This document shows positions 9,701 to 22,700 of a DNA stretch of 64,000 nt, in pieces. The stretch lies in the NCBI RefSeq assembly GCF_902806685.2, contig NC_048547.1, positions 11,047,196-11,111,195 on the forward strand, in the 5' to 3' direction. The number at the start of each line of letters is the position of its first letter. Position 1 is the stretch's first letter. The position numbers were made by a program, and so were the translations under genes. The notes beneath the pieces are model-generated. The model was not told where the DNA came from. It did no database searches and saw only the letters and a list, made by a program, of their open reading frames with translations. This DNA is from Maniola hyperantus (taxonomy: Eukaryota; Arthropoda; Insecta; Lepidoptera; Nymphalidae).

Positions 9701-11034
9701 CAAGACTATAGGCAATGGAAAAAAGAATAAGTGTCATATTGAATTAATACAGTGTATTTAATTAGTATTTGGCGTTTTATTTAGGTGTATATTCACTTCA
9801 CTTTTATCGCAATTTATCATGGTCAGGCATTCGCCGTGGGCGACGCAATTTGGAGCAGCGGCTGGCACGCGACGCCGCTGGGCCGGCTGCTGCGCAATGA
9901 CATCTCGCTGGTCATCATGCGCACGCAGCAGCCCCTCAGCATCAAGTTCACGGGCTTGCCCAATATCGATCTAGAAACCTTCTCCTCGGTTTGTATATTC
10001 AATGAAAAATGATACATTACTACATTCTATCTAAGTAGGTTTCGTATATCGAATACGAAACCGCCAGCAGTAAACACCATATCCAATATTCGTTCCGAAT
10101 TTCAGAAGGACACTCAAATAAAAACCGCCAAAAGTCAAAACACTCGTATTTCTTCAAATTCCTACAAATTCATAGATCATGAATTTTATTAAACTAAGTA
10201 GGTAACTTCATTAGATAAATAATAATCCATTAATCCATCCATTCTATTATTATAAATGCGAAAGTGTGTCTGTCTATCTGTCTGTCCGTCTGTCTGTCTG
10301 CTAGGCTTCCACGGCCCATTCGTTCAACTGATTGTGACGAAATTTGGTACAGCGATAAGTAGCTTCCAACCCGAGGAAGGCTACTTTTTATCCTGGAAAA
10401 GCAAAAAGTTCCCACGGAATTTTTAAAAATCTAAATCCAGGCGGACGAAGTCGCGGGCATCATCTAGTAATTAATAATTTTATATCATTACTAAGAGCGC
10501 TTACGCACTGCATTCGTTCCGCGTGGAAATACGTTCCGAAGTAGTCATAGAACTTTTTGTATAGTAGTTTACGCACTAGTCCTACTTCCGTCATCCAATT
10601 TCTCTCCGTCATCCGAGAGTCTACAATTCGAAAGAAATATTCAGGCCGAAGTATCCATAGAGTCCGTAGTACTGTTTGTGAACGCTTTTGCAATTCAGAG
10701 TGCGTAAGCAATATCCGAATGTGGTCTGAGTTTTTTATGTCCATATTTTCACGGATTCGGATCGGATGAGTGCGTAACCGATCTAACAAATACAAATCCA
10801 TTTTTAAAATACCCTCACTATTAGTGTGGTAAGTAGGTAGAGATCGTAAAACTGTGGTATGACTATAATATGTAATACTTACCTACTTACCCGTAATTCA
10901 AATTAGCTTTATGCCCCCGTAGCTGTCCATAACGATGGCTACCGAAAGAATTAACACATTTTCTCTAACATTTTCAGATAATGAGCACGGCATACTCGTA
11001 CTTTACCATACTGCGTCAATATAGTAAAGAGTAA
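6747..11034 (+). CDS. Odorant receptor (7-transmembrane insect OR), last five coding exons
   Basis: Exons: 6747-6948, 8211-8310, 9019-9123, 9827-9988, 10978-11034. All four internal introns start GT and end AG, and the phases agree (2,0,0,0) without a stop, giving about 208 codons ending ...RQYSKE. The middle reads SSVCGPLLVYQVMFSSVP and then TVASCAQLWIPCYLG, hydrophobic segments typical of the last membrane helices. Exon 4 carries the C-terminal OR signature region: GDAIWSSGW, then LRNDISLVIMRTQQPL and IDLETFSS. The final exon reads IMSTAYSYFTILRQ, the usual short last OR exon. The protein would be an odorant-binding subunit that pairs with Orco in the dendrite membrane of olfactory neurons. 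The 5' exons are not in the window. Immediately upstream sit a Helitron and then the BEL element. It could be a functional gene with a large upstream intron or a 5'-truncated copy. The start of the first listed exon is the least certain boundary. Confidence 0.8.
7256..7633 (+). repeat. SINE-type repeats: CATGATGATG-tailed SINE fragment and a tRNA-like SINE
   Basis: 7256-7450 is a reverse-strand copy of the dispersed sequence that elsewhere reads CGTGAGGAAACCTGCATG and ends in ATGATGATG. 7467-7633 is a second family: the tRNA-like head is degraded, the body contains GCACTATTGTCGTACCTACT, and it ends in an A-run. Both lie in the first visible intron of the odorant receptor. Confidence 0.65.
7727..8121 (+). 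repeat. Dispersed repeat family C (CCGGCCAAGTGCGAG...GGTACGGAACCC)
   Basis: Near-complete copy of an approximately 400-bp family that recurs at 11966-12605, 21060-21500, 22181-22610, 26819-27242, 48987/51188-51616 and 53925-54370. It begins with CCGGCCAAGTGCGAG plus GAGGGTTCCGTAC and ends with a GACAGACAG stretch and ATAAGGGTTCC...CGGAACCC. No coding capacity is seen. Its class is not clear from sequence alone. Confidence 0.75.
8488..8707 (-). mobile_element. Non-autonomous Helitron-like element, family A
   Basis: Reads inward from CTAG (reverse of the element's 3' end), through the GACTTCATCCGCGTGG palindrome region, to TTATAATATAAGTATGGA at the element's 5' end (TCC start on the minus strand). 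Short, non-coding, between OR exons 2 and 3. Confidence 0.65.
8821..9001. mobile_element. Foldback MITE, family E
   Basis: Terminal inverted sequences resemble TACAGTACGCAGCAGAA at the left and TACTGTCGTGTACTGTA at the right, with an internal inverted pair around GTCTCTGTC/GACAGAGAC. A better-preserved copy is at 33161-33350. Confidence 0.5.
10238..10467 (+). mobile_element. Non-autonomous Helitron-like element, family A
   Basis: Starts TCCATTCTATTATTATAAAT, contains a TCTGTCTG run and ends CGAAGTCGCGGGCATCAT then CTAG. Sits in the last intron of the odorant receptor. Confidence 0.7.
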
Positions 11035-12696
11035 AGACTTGGTAGACATGCTTAGGTACCCACTTACCTAATATTATATTTTATTATCTGTATAATAAGT
11101 TTAATTTCTAACATAAGATTTTATAAGATGCAATAAAATTTTATAAGAACTTAAATACTCATGTTATGCAATATACTTACCTAATCTAAATAAATAATAT
11201 TGAAGTACCCGTCTGTCTTTGATTTCAAAATAATATGCCTCTTATTCATCATCATCATCAACCCACTGTCGGCTGCCGACTCACTACTGAGCACGAGTCT
11301 CTTCTCAGAATCATGGAGATAAAAACCATTTTCACCTATCTAATTACCAAACTAATGATATCATGCCTCGCATGAGTTGCCCTTATAGAATCAGCTCAAA
11401 CTTCAAGGCTATTAAGTTACAGTAACCGATTTTTTTTCGATTTCTTTACCGAATTACACACGAATCGAAAAGCAGGAATCATAAGATACAAGAAAATGTA
11501 GGATTGTCTAAGTAAAATTTTCAATGTTCAGGGTTAGGTACCTACTAAAATAGCGTACAGAATCGCAGAGAGACCGACGACGACGGCGCGGCGGGAAGCG
11601 ACGCCGACGTAGTTTTCTACCATGAAGAGATTCAAATCTGTGTTAGTAACAGTTACTTACTTCTTCACATTAGATAACAGTACTTAAATCTTAAAGTGTG
11701 CAAGCAAGGGCAATAAAAAGGCTATAAAATTCATAACAAAGTTTCAGTTTGCTGCATGCGTCACACGCCAGCACGAAAGACTAATGACCGTTTGATATGC
11801 TATCGAGTCGCATCGAGGCCACTTCCTCAGCAGCCCTTTGTTGTTCAAACATGATAGCTATTCATGTAGGTATTAAGTATATATAATTTGCGCGGACATG
11901 TCAAAATGGAAGAGCCCGTTCCAACCCGGCGCAGCCGCCTTATTCTGCAGGAAATACATTTTTTTTGGTTCCATACCTCAAAAGGAAAAATGTCGTTGTC
12001 TGTCTGTCTATCTGTCTGTCTGTCTGTATGTCAAGAAAACCTATAGGGTACTTCCCGTTCACCTAGAAACATGAAAGGCAGGTAGGTAGGTCTTATAGCA
12101 CAAGTAAAGGAAAAATCCTAAAACCGTGAATTTGTGGTTACATCACAAGAAAAGAAAACGTGTTCATGAGCAAAGAATTAGTATTTTTAATTTCCAAAGT
12201 ATACCAAGTGGTGTATCATATGAAAGGGCTTTACTTGTACACTCAAAAACAGATTTTTATTTATTTTGAAGCACAATAGTTTTTGATTTATCGTGCAAAA
12301 TGTTGAAAAAAATACCGTTCAAAGGTTCTTATCTTCCATATCTCCAAAGTTTACCCATCGAAAAATCTGAAATAATTATGATCAATAGTAATTTGTGTAT
12401 ATTTTACAGGAAAATAAAATGAACGCTCTATCATAGTTTTTGTGATATTAACAATAAACTCATAATCATTCGCGCAGTGGAGCGACTCCATAAGAAAACA
12501 CCGTTAGGTTTGCGGTTCGTTACCAAAAATGATTCTTACCGTTTTTCTTCTTCTGTAGCGGAACCAAGATGCACGAGTCTGACTCGCACTTGACCAGTTT
12601 TTTTTACTGATTGCCGCAAAAGGCAGTAATTTCTATTGTTTTTTACGGCAGCGCAAAAACACCGTATGCGAGACGCTTCTGTGAATCCACCCATAA

Positions 12697-12908
12697 TCTT
12701 TAAATATGTAAAAGGAAAAGGTGACTGACTGACTGATCTATCAACGCACAGCTTAAACTACTGGATGGATCGGGCTGGGCATGCAGATAGCTATTATGAC
12801 GTAGGCATCCGCTAAGAAAGGAATTTTGACAATTCAACCCCTAAGGGGATAAAATAGGGCATTGAAAGTTGTGTAGTCCACGCGGACGAAGTCGCGAGCA
12901 TAAGCTAG
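12697..12908 (+). mobile_element. Non-autonomous Helitron-like element, family B
   Basis: Begins near ATATGTAAAAGGAAAAGG with a GACTGACTGACTGA run and a CAACGCACAGC block. Ends GTCCACGCGGACGAAGTCGC...CTAG, where GTCC/GGAC form a short hairpin before the CTAG terminus, as expected of a Helitron 3' end. Other copies: 25671-25977, 29441-29655, about 44293-44521 and an internally deleted copy 47574-47705. Confidence 0.7.
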
Positions 12909-13171
12909 TTTTAAATTAAATTACTTACTTTGCTACTTCATAAAATTGCAATATTGACCAAGAAAAGTTAGTTTTAATTTGGCTTCACGTTTCTTTTATT
13001 TGTCTGTGGTAACGACAATTTTTTTAGAAAACATAATAATTAGGTATTTATTACTTAAGTATGTGTTATGTAAAGAAGATTAGATAAGATAACTTTTTTA
13101 TTTAGGTAGGTACCTACCTAAATAAAAAAGTTATCTTATCTATTTAGGTAATGTGAGGAATGTGTTAGGTG

Positions 13172-13350
13172 AGCCTCAATAGCTCAACTGGTATAGGAGT
13201 GGACTGAAAACCGAAAGGTCGACGGTTCAAATCCCGCCCGTTGCACTATTGTCGTACCTACTCCTAGCACAAGCCTGACGCTTAATTGGAGAGGAAAGGC
13301 GAATATTAGTCATTTAATATGGCTAATATTCTTAAAAAAAAAAAAAAGAA
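13172..13350 (+). repeat. tRNA-derived SINE
   Basis: The head reads GCCTCAATAGCTCAACTGG with later GGTTCAAATCCCGCC, resembling pol III A and B boxes. The body contains GCACTATTGTCGTACCTACT and the tail is an A-run after TGGCTAATATTC. Related copies: 7467-7633, 20126-20275 and 23960-24062 (reverse). Confidence 0.75.
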
Positions 13351-13975
13351 TCGCACTATCGAATTCAATTACTTAGTATTAGTACGGCTAACGTAACTAG
13401 ATGACGCCCGCGAATTCATCCGCGCGAATTAAGTATGTTGTAAAAATCCCGTGGGGACTTCGATATATTTGTTTTTCCGGGATAAAAGATTTCAGTATAT
13501 TCGTCTAGGTATATAGATAATGGGAACAGTGGGAACATCTCTGATCTAGATCAATTCGTTGTAGAGAAACAGCAGACAAAAAAGCATCAACACTTAATTA
13601 CCTTTTAATTACCTTTTAATCAATCTTAGATTCCGGTCAAAGACACAGTAGGTAATTAAAGTGTGCCCGATATTAAAGTCTCTGACTTAAATCTGTTTCG
13701 TTTTAATTCTAAGTAAAGTCTGAGCGAACACAAAGTAGGAATGATCTATAAATCTCAAGATTTATGTTTCGAACTATAGGTATCACATCACATAGCCCGT
13801 GGGTGGATAAAATACGGGACTTTTAATAATAGCAATGCCTCTCTCTTTTGTTTGAACGACCACGCGCGACCTTTCATACGTTGATGGTAGTTATGTTAGA
13901 AACCTTCACGAAATGCCTACAACTGTACAAAATTTCAAAGCAATCGGATGAACTACCTATGCGCGAACGTCTAGA

Positions 13976-14150
13976 ATGATATATAGTCCGTACAAAATGA
14001 GAACTCACTCGCCATTTTAACTCTGTTTCAACTGATACCTAGGTATGTCAAAAGTACGGTTCACCTTTAAAATAAGGACTTCAATCCTACTTTGACATGA
14101 CAGTTGACACATACAGTTAAAATGGCGAGTGAGATCTCATTTTATACGCG
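13976..14150. mobile_element. Foldback MITE, family F
   Basis: Long inverted ends: CAAAATGAGAACTCACTCGC at the left and GCGAGTGAGATCTCATTTT at the right, each continuing into CATTTTAAC/GTTAAAATG. A second copy at 23025-23345 is interrupted by another MITE. Confidence 0.65.
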
Positions 14151-16149
14151 TTACACAAACATTTTCATTTTTTATTTATAAGAATTTCTTATTATCGATC
14201 GCTAGGCAATGATAAAATCAAATCATGAAATAAAGTTGAAAACTAAAACCTGACTACGACCGTCTTAATTACGTAAGTAAACGCTGAAATATTTTAGTAA
14301 AGTAACTGGTAAAGGTAACTGTCGCTTGGTATATTTTAATAGTATACTACTTATATTATTATTATTATTAATTATTTTCTCTTTCATTTGACATAAATCC
14401 ACTCGATACTATATAAAAAAAATTAAAGACACTTTTCTGTGTATAACATCCGTCAGATCGATTTTTTTTTGGTTCGTACCTATAAAATGTAGTTTAATGT
14501 CACCCGGACCATAACAACGAATCAATTGACATTTTCATGAAGTAGTTTAGCCGCTATAGTAGAACACGCATAGATAGACAAACAAACATACATACATAGC
14601 CTGCCAAAATCATAACCCTTCCTTTTGGCTTTGCCATAGTCGGGTAAAAACGGCAATCGCCGCGCCCCTAACGGGTTAGCAGTTTAGCACGTTGTTGCAA
14701 AATGCAAATTAGAAAACCTAAGTTATTAAATTCGTAGGTACCTATAGAGACTGATAAAAAATACTGCATTGATTGACGATTGATTATCGTGGTGATATGA
14801 ATATGTAGATAAGATTAAAAAGAATATGGGATTAAGAAGGTAGGAATATATTATGTAGGTACCTAATATTTATTAAATTTGTATGTAGAGGTCAAATCAA
14901 ATTGCTTGACAGCATTTAACCGACTAAAAAAAGGAGGAGGTTATTAATACGACTGTACTTATATTTTTATTTTTTTGTATGTTTGTTACGCGATTACTCC
15001 GCCAATTTGATATTTCTTTTTTGTTTGGTAAGTCATATTTCAGAAGTGGTCCTATTTTAATTTGGTGAAGATCTGATGAATATCTTCGAAAATGGAGAAC
15101 GGAACTCCTTAATGGGTAACAGTAAATTGCACGCGATTGGTATAATAGCTTAGTAAACAGTAGGTTTTTAACCAGGCATAGCATATCTTAATACCTACCT
15201 ACTGGGGTCACTAAAAATTTAAGAAATAAAAATTTTAAATTATAAAAACCGACTTCAATAACCAACCACAAACACTAAAAAGTAAAAAATAATTTAATTT
15301 ATTACCTAATATATATTATTCATACCGAATATATATATTTATTACCGAATATTATATTATACTTACAAGAGTTATTGTATTTCTATAATAATAATCTCTG
15401 AGAAATAATTTATTTGTGACATAGGCAAATATCGTATTCTCAGTTTATCTGTTTTATTTTTTATTTAAGTATTTACTAACTCCACGGTATACCTAATGTT
15501 ACTTTTATCCTTTTTATAAGAACATTTAAGAATTGTATAGAATATGCCTAGGAATTCTATACAATGTCTAGGAAAGGTATGACATGGTAAACGATAGATT
15601 ACATATTTTATTATACGTTGCCAAAACAAATCCGGTATATTTTGATGGAATGACTAGATATTCTATGGAATGACTGAATTATACACATTGCCGGTAGCAT
15701 ACACAATGATCCAAAAAAACATATATGTAACTAGCTGCCCTGGCGAACTTCGTTCCGCCTAACAGTCGATTTAATTTTTTTAAATTTTTCTCTCCGTAAG
15801 AACCATCCTCGTACTTCAAGGAATATTATAAAAACAGAATTAGCGAAATTGGTTTAGCTGTTCTCGAGATTTGCAATGACCAACACATTAAGTGATTCAT
15901 TTTATATTATAGAGATAAGTAAGTAGGTACTTACTTAATTTAAACTATTTTGTTTTGGATGATAACCTCTGCCTCTAATACCTATCTATCTTGGACTCTA
16001 AATATCGACCCCATTAAAGTTTGTGATGATATAAGTAAAAGAACGTAAAAATATTTTATGTAAAAAATATAATTGACTGTTCTTGTTTTATCCAAGAATT
16101 AAATTTTATCGTTCTACAACGATTGGTAGAAAAGAATTTAGGACTCAAT

Positions 16150-16375
16150 ATACTTAGGTAGGTACGGGAATAGGTCTAAGGTGCTAGAATGGGGACCTCG
16201 CACTGGAAAGCGCAGAGTTGGAAGACTCCGCACTAGGACCTAGGTGGACAGACGATATCAAAGGAGTCGCAGGGATCCGCTGGATTCAGGCGACGCAAGA
16301 CCGTGGTGTTTGGAAGTCTCTACAAGAGACCTATCTCCAACAGTTGGACGTCTATCAGTTGATAATGATGATGAT
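16150..16375 (+). pseudogene. RTE-like LINE 3' end, degenerate
   Basis: Translation with frame breaks gives fragments such as RWIQATQDRGVWKSL near the tail and a TGATGATGATGA end, as in the C-terminus and 3' tail of RTE-type reverse transcriptases. It lies just upstream of the P450. No intact frame. Confidence 0.5.
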
Positions 16376-16773
16376 AAGGGAATATTATTAACATAATCTT
16401 AGCAATAGCTCAGAAATACAGAATACATAATAGTAGGTACTGGTGGCAATACATACTTAAGAAATAATATAAGTCAGAAATAAAAAGTCTGTGCTAATTT
16501 TAAATAGTCTCATTAAAGGTTTCCAACCGGTAATTCGAAAGCTGGTCTATTAGTGCAGCTATGCTACCTCATTTGCTATTGACTGAACCACTTAGTTAAG
16601 CGAAAAGATTAGACTAGACGCTTTGTTTTTGTATCTTAGTAGGAACTTATATTCGCAGTTCTTACTTGAAAACCAAATCGACAAATTGATAATGCAGCTA
16701 TAATATACCTACTGCTTTTAAAATTATATATTACCAACAGTAGTAATCAGTGTGGCGTCAGTGCTCGAGCAAA

Positions 16774-19700
16774 ATGATTGGTGTGGCCATAGCGATATTG
16801 TTAATAATATTTTTATGTGTGCGCTGGTACAAAAATGCATATATAAAGCCTGGTGATAATTTCCCACCCGGTAAGTACCTTTGTTGAAAAATAATCATTC
16901 CTATTTCTTAATAATTATTAGCTATTCTTAATAGGTTTGGATATATTTAAAGTTTTTCAATTAAATGCGTACATTATTAGGGATTCTTACCCGAAGGGAA
17001 GTCAATGGAATCCTATTATCACCCGTCTGTCTGTCTATCTGTCGCGGCTGTATCTCGTGAACCCTAGTAGCTTGAATAAGTAAATAGGTAGAGAGTTGAA
17101 AGGAGAATGACAGATCCTGGCCCACCAATTTACACACAATATAAATTAATGATAATTATCCTAGTATTAAATAACCACTTAAAAATTAAAAATTAAGTAT
17201 GATTTTAAACTTGCGGATGATTTTATTAGTTTTCCATTTAGTTTTACAATATTATAGGTAAATTGCATATAACCTAGAATCGTTGTGACTTAAACTTAGA
17301 TTTAATGAAAAACCGCAAGTTCTAGAGGTGTTAATACCTATGTTTAGTTATCAGTGATGAAACAGCAACAAAATGCTCCATAAAGCATACGGGTCACGTC
17401 ACGGTTCTATAGAAATTCTGTCACTGTTCTTTCCACAGATTTTTTTATTGTCGCTATAACCTGAGAGACTAACTTACCTAGTTTAAAGATGCATAGGTAG
17501 GTACATTTTGTAAGTAGCGCGTAGTAGAAAAGATGAGGGGTAATAGGTTGGCTTGGTATGGGAATGTAATGCGGAGAGAAGAAAATCATGTCACTAGACT
17601 AGAAGAATGTTAAATATGCATGTAGAGGGAAAAAAGAAGAGAGGAAAACCCATGGAAAACCAAAGAAAACAAGGATGGATTGTGTGAAAGAGGATATGTG
17701 TGTAAAAAGGGTGGATAATGTGTTGACGTACGACAGAAGTCAGTGGAAGAAACATGTTGTGCCGACCCCATATAGCGTGGAATAAAGGACAAAAAGGAGA
17801 AGGTACATTTTTAAAGCCATACTTCCTTTGGAAGGAATTTTGATAAAAAAACCAGATTCTGGATCATTGGCAAGTCTATTCTACGATTTTTCGAAAACAG
17901 AGTCGGTAAAACATTCATATAATAAATCTCTCTTATAGATAAGTTTAAGTATGACGTACGTATTTTGTGCATTGAGTCAAAATTAATTAAAGACAAGATG
18001 ACTTACGACCACAGATCATAAAAACAAGTTTATATTGCGTGCTACTGCTTACGACAATATCATCGATGATTTTGTCAGCAAAAAATCGTACAAAAATCTT
18101 TATTATTTTTAAACTGTTTGTGAGCAATAAAGATTATTTTATGAGGTACATTCACTGAATGTACATTACTGGGAAAAAAACATCGTGAGGAAACCTGCAT
18201 GTCTGAGAGTTCTCCATAATGTCTCAAAGGTGTATGAAATCCGCCAAACCGCACTAGCCAGCGAAGAAGAATATGGCCTAAACCCATTCTGAGAGGAGAC
18301 TCGTGCTACTGCTCAGTAGTTGGCCGGCGATGAGTTGATCATGATGATGATGATATTCATTGTGTAAATCATGTGTAAATAGCATTATATTACTATACAT
18401 TAACTCACTACCCTGTACTATATATTCGTAATGACCTTTGATTAACTCAGAAAAACTCTTTTTTTGTGCATTTTGTACTAGCTTGTTGAATTGCAAAATA
18501 AACTGAGAACTGATAACTGAAGAGGTTGGCAAATATTTATCAGCCTAATGGAAAATAAGTATGTATAAATCAGCCACTGCGCGCGACCATAATGTATTTG
18601 TTTAGTAAACACTAGATTTTCACGTCACCCCGCGCTCGCCCGCACCGGGTGTGCGGGGCGTTTTCTCCCCGATTGCCATCTTTGCCTGTCGCGTAGTCTG
18701 TGACTTATAATAATACTTACTTACCGTAAAACTTTTACTACTATTGTTACATATTGTATTCTAGCAAAATAAAGGAAGTATGATTTATTTATTAGCTATG
18801 ATTTATTTATAGCTCTACCACCCGGCCGGTTCGGAATCTTCGTCCGCACGGATTTAGATTTTTAGAAATAGCATGAGGACTTCTTAATTTTGCAGGATGA
18901 TATGTAGCTTAGGTATGTGTTAATTAATATCAGGGTACAAGCTATCTCCATTCCCAGCCAAATCGGTTCAGTCATTGTGGCGTGAACGAGTAATAAACAT
19001 CCAACCATCCAAATTTTCACATTTATAATATTAAACGTATCCTACGTTCTGCAGGCTCGTGTGCCCGTACGCAATCAAAATTCCACGTACATACGTACGA
19101 AGCGATATGCCTCCTCGTTCCTAATTTGAACACGCTAAGATATGAAACACCCTACCGGCTTCAGTTTCTTTAAATCAACAGTGAATAGGCATCTTCTAGG
19201 CCAGCGCGCTCTATAGACTGCGTCATTACTTGCCAGCAGGTCTGATGGCAGCTTAGCGCTAGTCTATAGATATATATTCAGCCTGTCAAAAAATTACACT
19301 TACATTATTACAGGACCACCAAGTCTACCCTTGTATGGCGCATATTGGATAGTTCTTATGAGGCAAATAAACAACCTGGGTGGCTCATTGAGAACTCTGG
19401 CCAAGGACTACAACACGAAGATTCTCGGCTTCTACCTCGGCCCCTACGCGACCATCGTGATTGACGACCCAGAACTGATCAAGAAAGGCCTGTACCATGA
19501 GGATTTCGATGGACGCTTGGACATTATTATAGCACGGCTGCGTTCGTATTGGAAAAAGCTTGGTAAGTTTTTTATATAACCTTACTATACTAATCTGTTC
19601 CTGCTTCGTTGGGGCAGATTAGTATAGTAAGTAGTAGTTGCACTCGAGTGGAATGTTTGAAAGTCGGTCAGGGGGAGGGATTACCAAAATTCAATTTTGT

Positions 19701-22700
19701 TTGTCAAGATGTATTTTCTGAGATCTTGACAAATAACGTGATGTGACTTGTGAGGTTATGTTGACTCAAGTATTTTAAAGAAATAATTGATTTGTTTTAA
19801 AAATTGAATAGAATTTTTCTTTTTGAAGTTATTGTGCAATGGTGGGTTGCAGTATACGAGGTTACAATAGCCGAAACGAACGTAAAAATAAAATAGAAGG
19901 AATAGCATTTCACAAGTATGTACCTCTGCTTGAGCGAGAGGGTCTATAGGGGCCACGCTAGTTGCATAATTATCTGTAGGGTTAAAATCGATGTCAAGCA
20001 ATATAATAATAGGCTATTAAACGCAGCTATTGTTTACTTGTATTGTACCTAATAGTTAAACAGATAACAATGTTACCTATACTTGGTGACATTTAAATAT
20101 AATATTTAGAGAATTATAATATTTAGAGCCTCAATAGTTCAACGGTTAAGGAGCGGACTAAATTCCGAAAGGTTGCCGGTTCACCTCCAGCTCCTAGCAC
20201 AAGCTTTTCCCTTAGTTGGAGGGGAAAGGGGAATATTAGTCATAATTATCACGGCTAATATTCTTTGAAAAAAAATTTGCAAGAAAGTAGTAGGTGTGTT
20301 ACGTAAGTACATTACACATCTACATACACACATCTATGTTATATCCACAATTTTGCATCTAACCTTAAAACGACCGCATTTGGAATTTGGATCACATTCT
20401 TATTAAGTTATCTCTTGCAAGAATGTAATGTATACTAGCTGATGCCCGCGCCTTCGCCCGCGTGGATTAGCGTTTTTAAAAACCCGTGGGATCTTTTGAT
20501 TTTCCAGGACAAAAAGTAGCCCGTCCCCGAGATGCAAGATATCTCAGTAGGTACCAAATTTCGTAAAAATATTGATTAAATGCATAGTTCTTTAGAAATT
20601 CCGTGGGTTCATCACCACGATTTTTTGGTCCTCGAGTTCAAAAAGTCTTTACTTAGTAGGTACCAAGACAGTTTCTAAATCCCATCAATTTTTGTGGTCA
20701 GGTCCCGTACAGCCGGTACAGCATCAGGATTCAGGAGTCGGAATCCAAATTTTCTATGGGACAATGTCGCAAAGCTTCTCTATCGATAAAAAAATTACTC
20801 AAATCGGTACAGAAATCTCGGAAATTACGGTGTACCTACCTACATATACCTATGGGTAGAAAAACACAACTCCTTTTTTGAAAGTCGGTTAAAATAGTAA
20901 CCTATGTTACTCCCTGATTAATTCTCTACTTGCCTGTGAAAGTCCCGTCAAAATAGGCTCAGCCGTTCCGAAGATTAGCCCGTTCAAATGTTTCAATTAG
21001 GTACCACGCGCTAATAAGCCAAAAGTTAATTTTATTTTTCCTACATAGAGTATTTCAGATTTTCAATGGGTAAACTTTGAAGATAAAGGGGGAGAACGGT
21101 ATTTTTTTCAACATTTTGCACGAGAGATTTATACTACTTAATTATAGATTTATATAAAACTATTATGCCTAAAAATAAATAAAAATCTGTTTTAGAATTT
21201 ACAGGTAGGTAAAGTTCTTTCATATGATACCCCACTTGATATATGTAATTACCTTACGTTGAAAGTTAAAAACACTAATTATTTTTTCATTAACACATTT
21301 TAATTTTTTAATGATGTAACTACAAATTCACGGTTTTCAGAGTTTTCCCCTTATGTGTGCTATAAGACCTACCTACCTACCAAATTTTATGGTTCTAGGT
21401 CAACGGAGAGTAGGTACCCTGTAGGTTTCTTGACAGACAGCCAGACAACAAAGTGATCATTAAGGGTTCCTTTTTCCTTTTGAGGTACGGAACTCTAAAA
21501 ATGGATAATATTGAAAGAGAAATTAAAATAAAATAGGCACTTGGCTCGAAAGTCCTTTCAGGCACGCCTGGGCAGTCTTTACTTGCAGTATCTATTCCAA
21601 GTTCATGCGGTTTCATTATTGTTTGCACTGTAATAACTTTTCGTACAAACGAAATGGACAAAAGCCCCAAGCTGAACTTTGCCTATCACAAACTTAATGC
21701 CACGACTGCAAAAAAAACATGTGACTTTTTTTTCTTAAAATAGAACATTTTTAGGGATTTACTATTAAATGGCACATAGGTATATACATTTATTAAATGG
21801 CACATATATGTATATTATCATCTCTGGGGCACGCGTCCAAACATTTTTTGTCCATCTCCTTTACATCGCATTTCATACATATAAAGTAGGTAAGGTAGGT
21901 AATTATGTTTATTATTTCAGTGAACCAGAAAACTAACCTTTGATATAGCGTCTGCCTCGCATTGAGAAGATAAACAATAAAACAAAACGTTATAATATAA
22001 ATGATTATCTTGTAATTTGACCTTAGCAGTTAAAAGGAATAGAATATGATAACTATAATATCGAGACGTGTTTAGTGCTAATGCATCGATCATCCATCAT
22101 TTTGAGTTCAGCAGCTGTTCTAAAATACCGTCGTCCGCGTCGCTCGAAACTGCAAAATCTGTCAATACTTACTGAAAAACCGGCCAAGTGCGAGTCAGGC
22201 TCGCGCAATGAGGGTTCCGTACTGCAGTCTTATTTTTTCGACATTTTGCACGATAATTCAAAAACCATGCATAAAAATAAATAAAAATCTGTTTTAGAAT
22301 GCACAGGTGAAGACCTTTCATATGATACCCCACTTGATATAGTTATCTTACTAACAAAATTGAAAATATTAATTATTAGTTTATGGCCACAATTTAATTT
22401 TTTTTGTGTGATGTAACCACAAATTCACGGTTTACAGATTTTTCCCATAATACCAGCTATAATACCCACCTACCTATCAAATTTCATGATTCTAGGTCAA
22501 CGGGAAGTACCCTGTAGGTTTCTTGACAGACAGACGAACAGACAGACAACAAAGTGATCCTATAAGGGTTCCGGTTTTCCTTTTGAGGTGCGGAACCCTA
22601 AAAATCAAATACATTAAAAACCCTTCTAAAATATTGTCTTATTTAGGTCAGCTGTACAATACTGCATCATGCCTGTATAGGGGCTGTAGAGTGTAGTTGC

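Larger units (their letters stand above)
11035..16773. other. Intergenic, repeat-filled; no gene seen
   Basis: Between the odorant receptor and the P450. Contents seen: SINE fragment about 11245-11310; family C repeat 11966-12605 (reverse); Helitron-like family B 12697-12908; tRNA-like SINE 13172-13350; truncated Helitron-like A 13397-13500; half MITE 13655-13790; foldback MITE 13976-14150; old repeat remnants at 14460-14650 and 14920-15250; another Helitron-type fragment from CTAG at 15731; RTE-like LINE tail 16150-16375. The open frames here are not convincing genes. Confidence 0.6.

Noticed and set aside
10460..10801. 113-codon frame and its antisense partner
   Set aside because: Both strands are open over an inverted-repeat-like, low-constraint stretch in the OR intron; no family resemblance.
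13172..13250. Second apparent tRNA gene
   Set aside because: Same reason: tRNA-like head of a SINE that recurs in the window, no closed acceptor stem.
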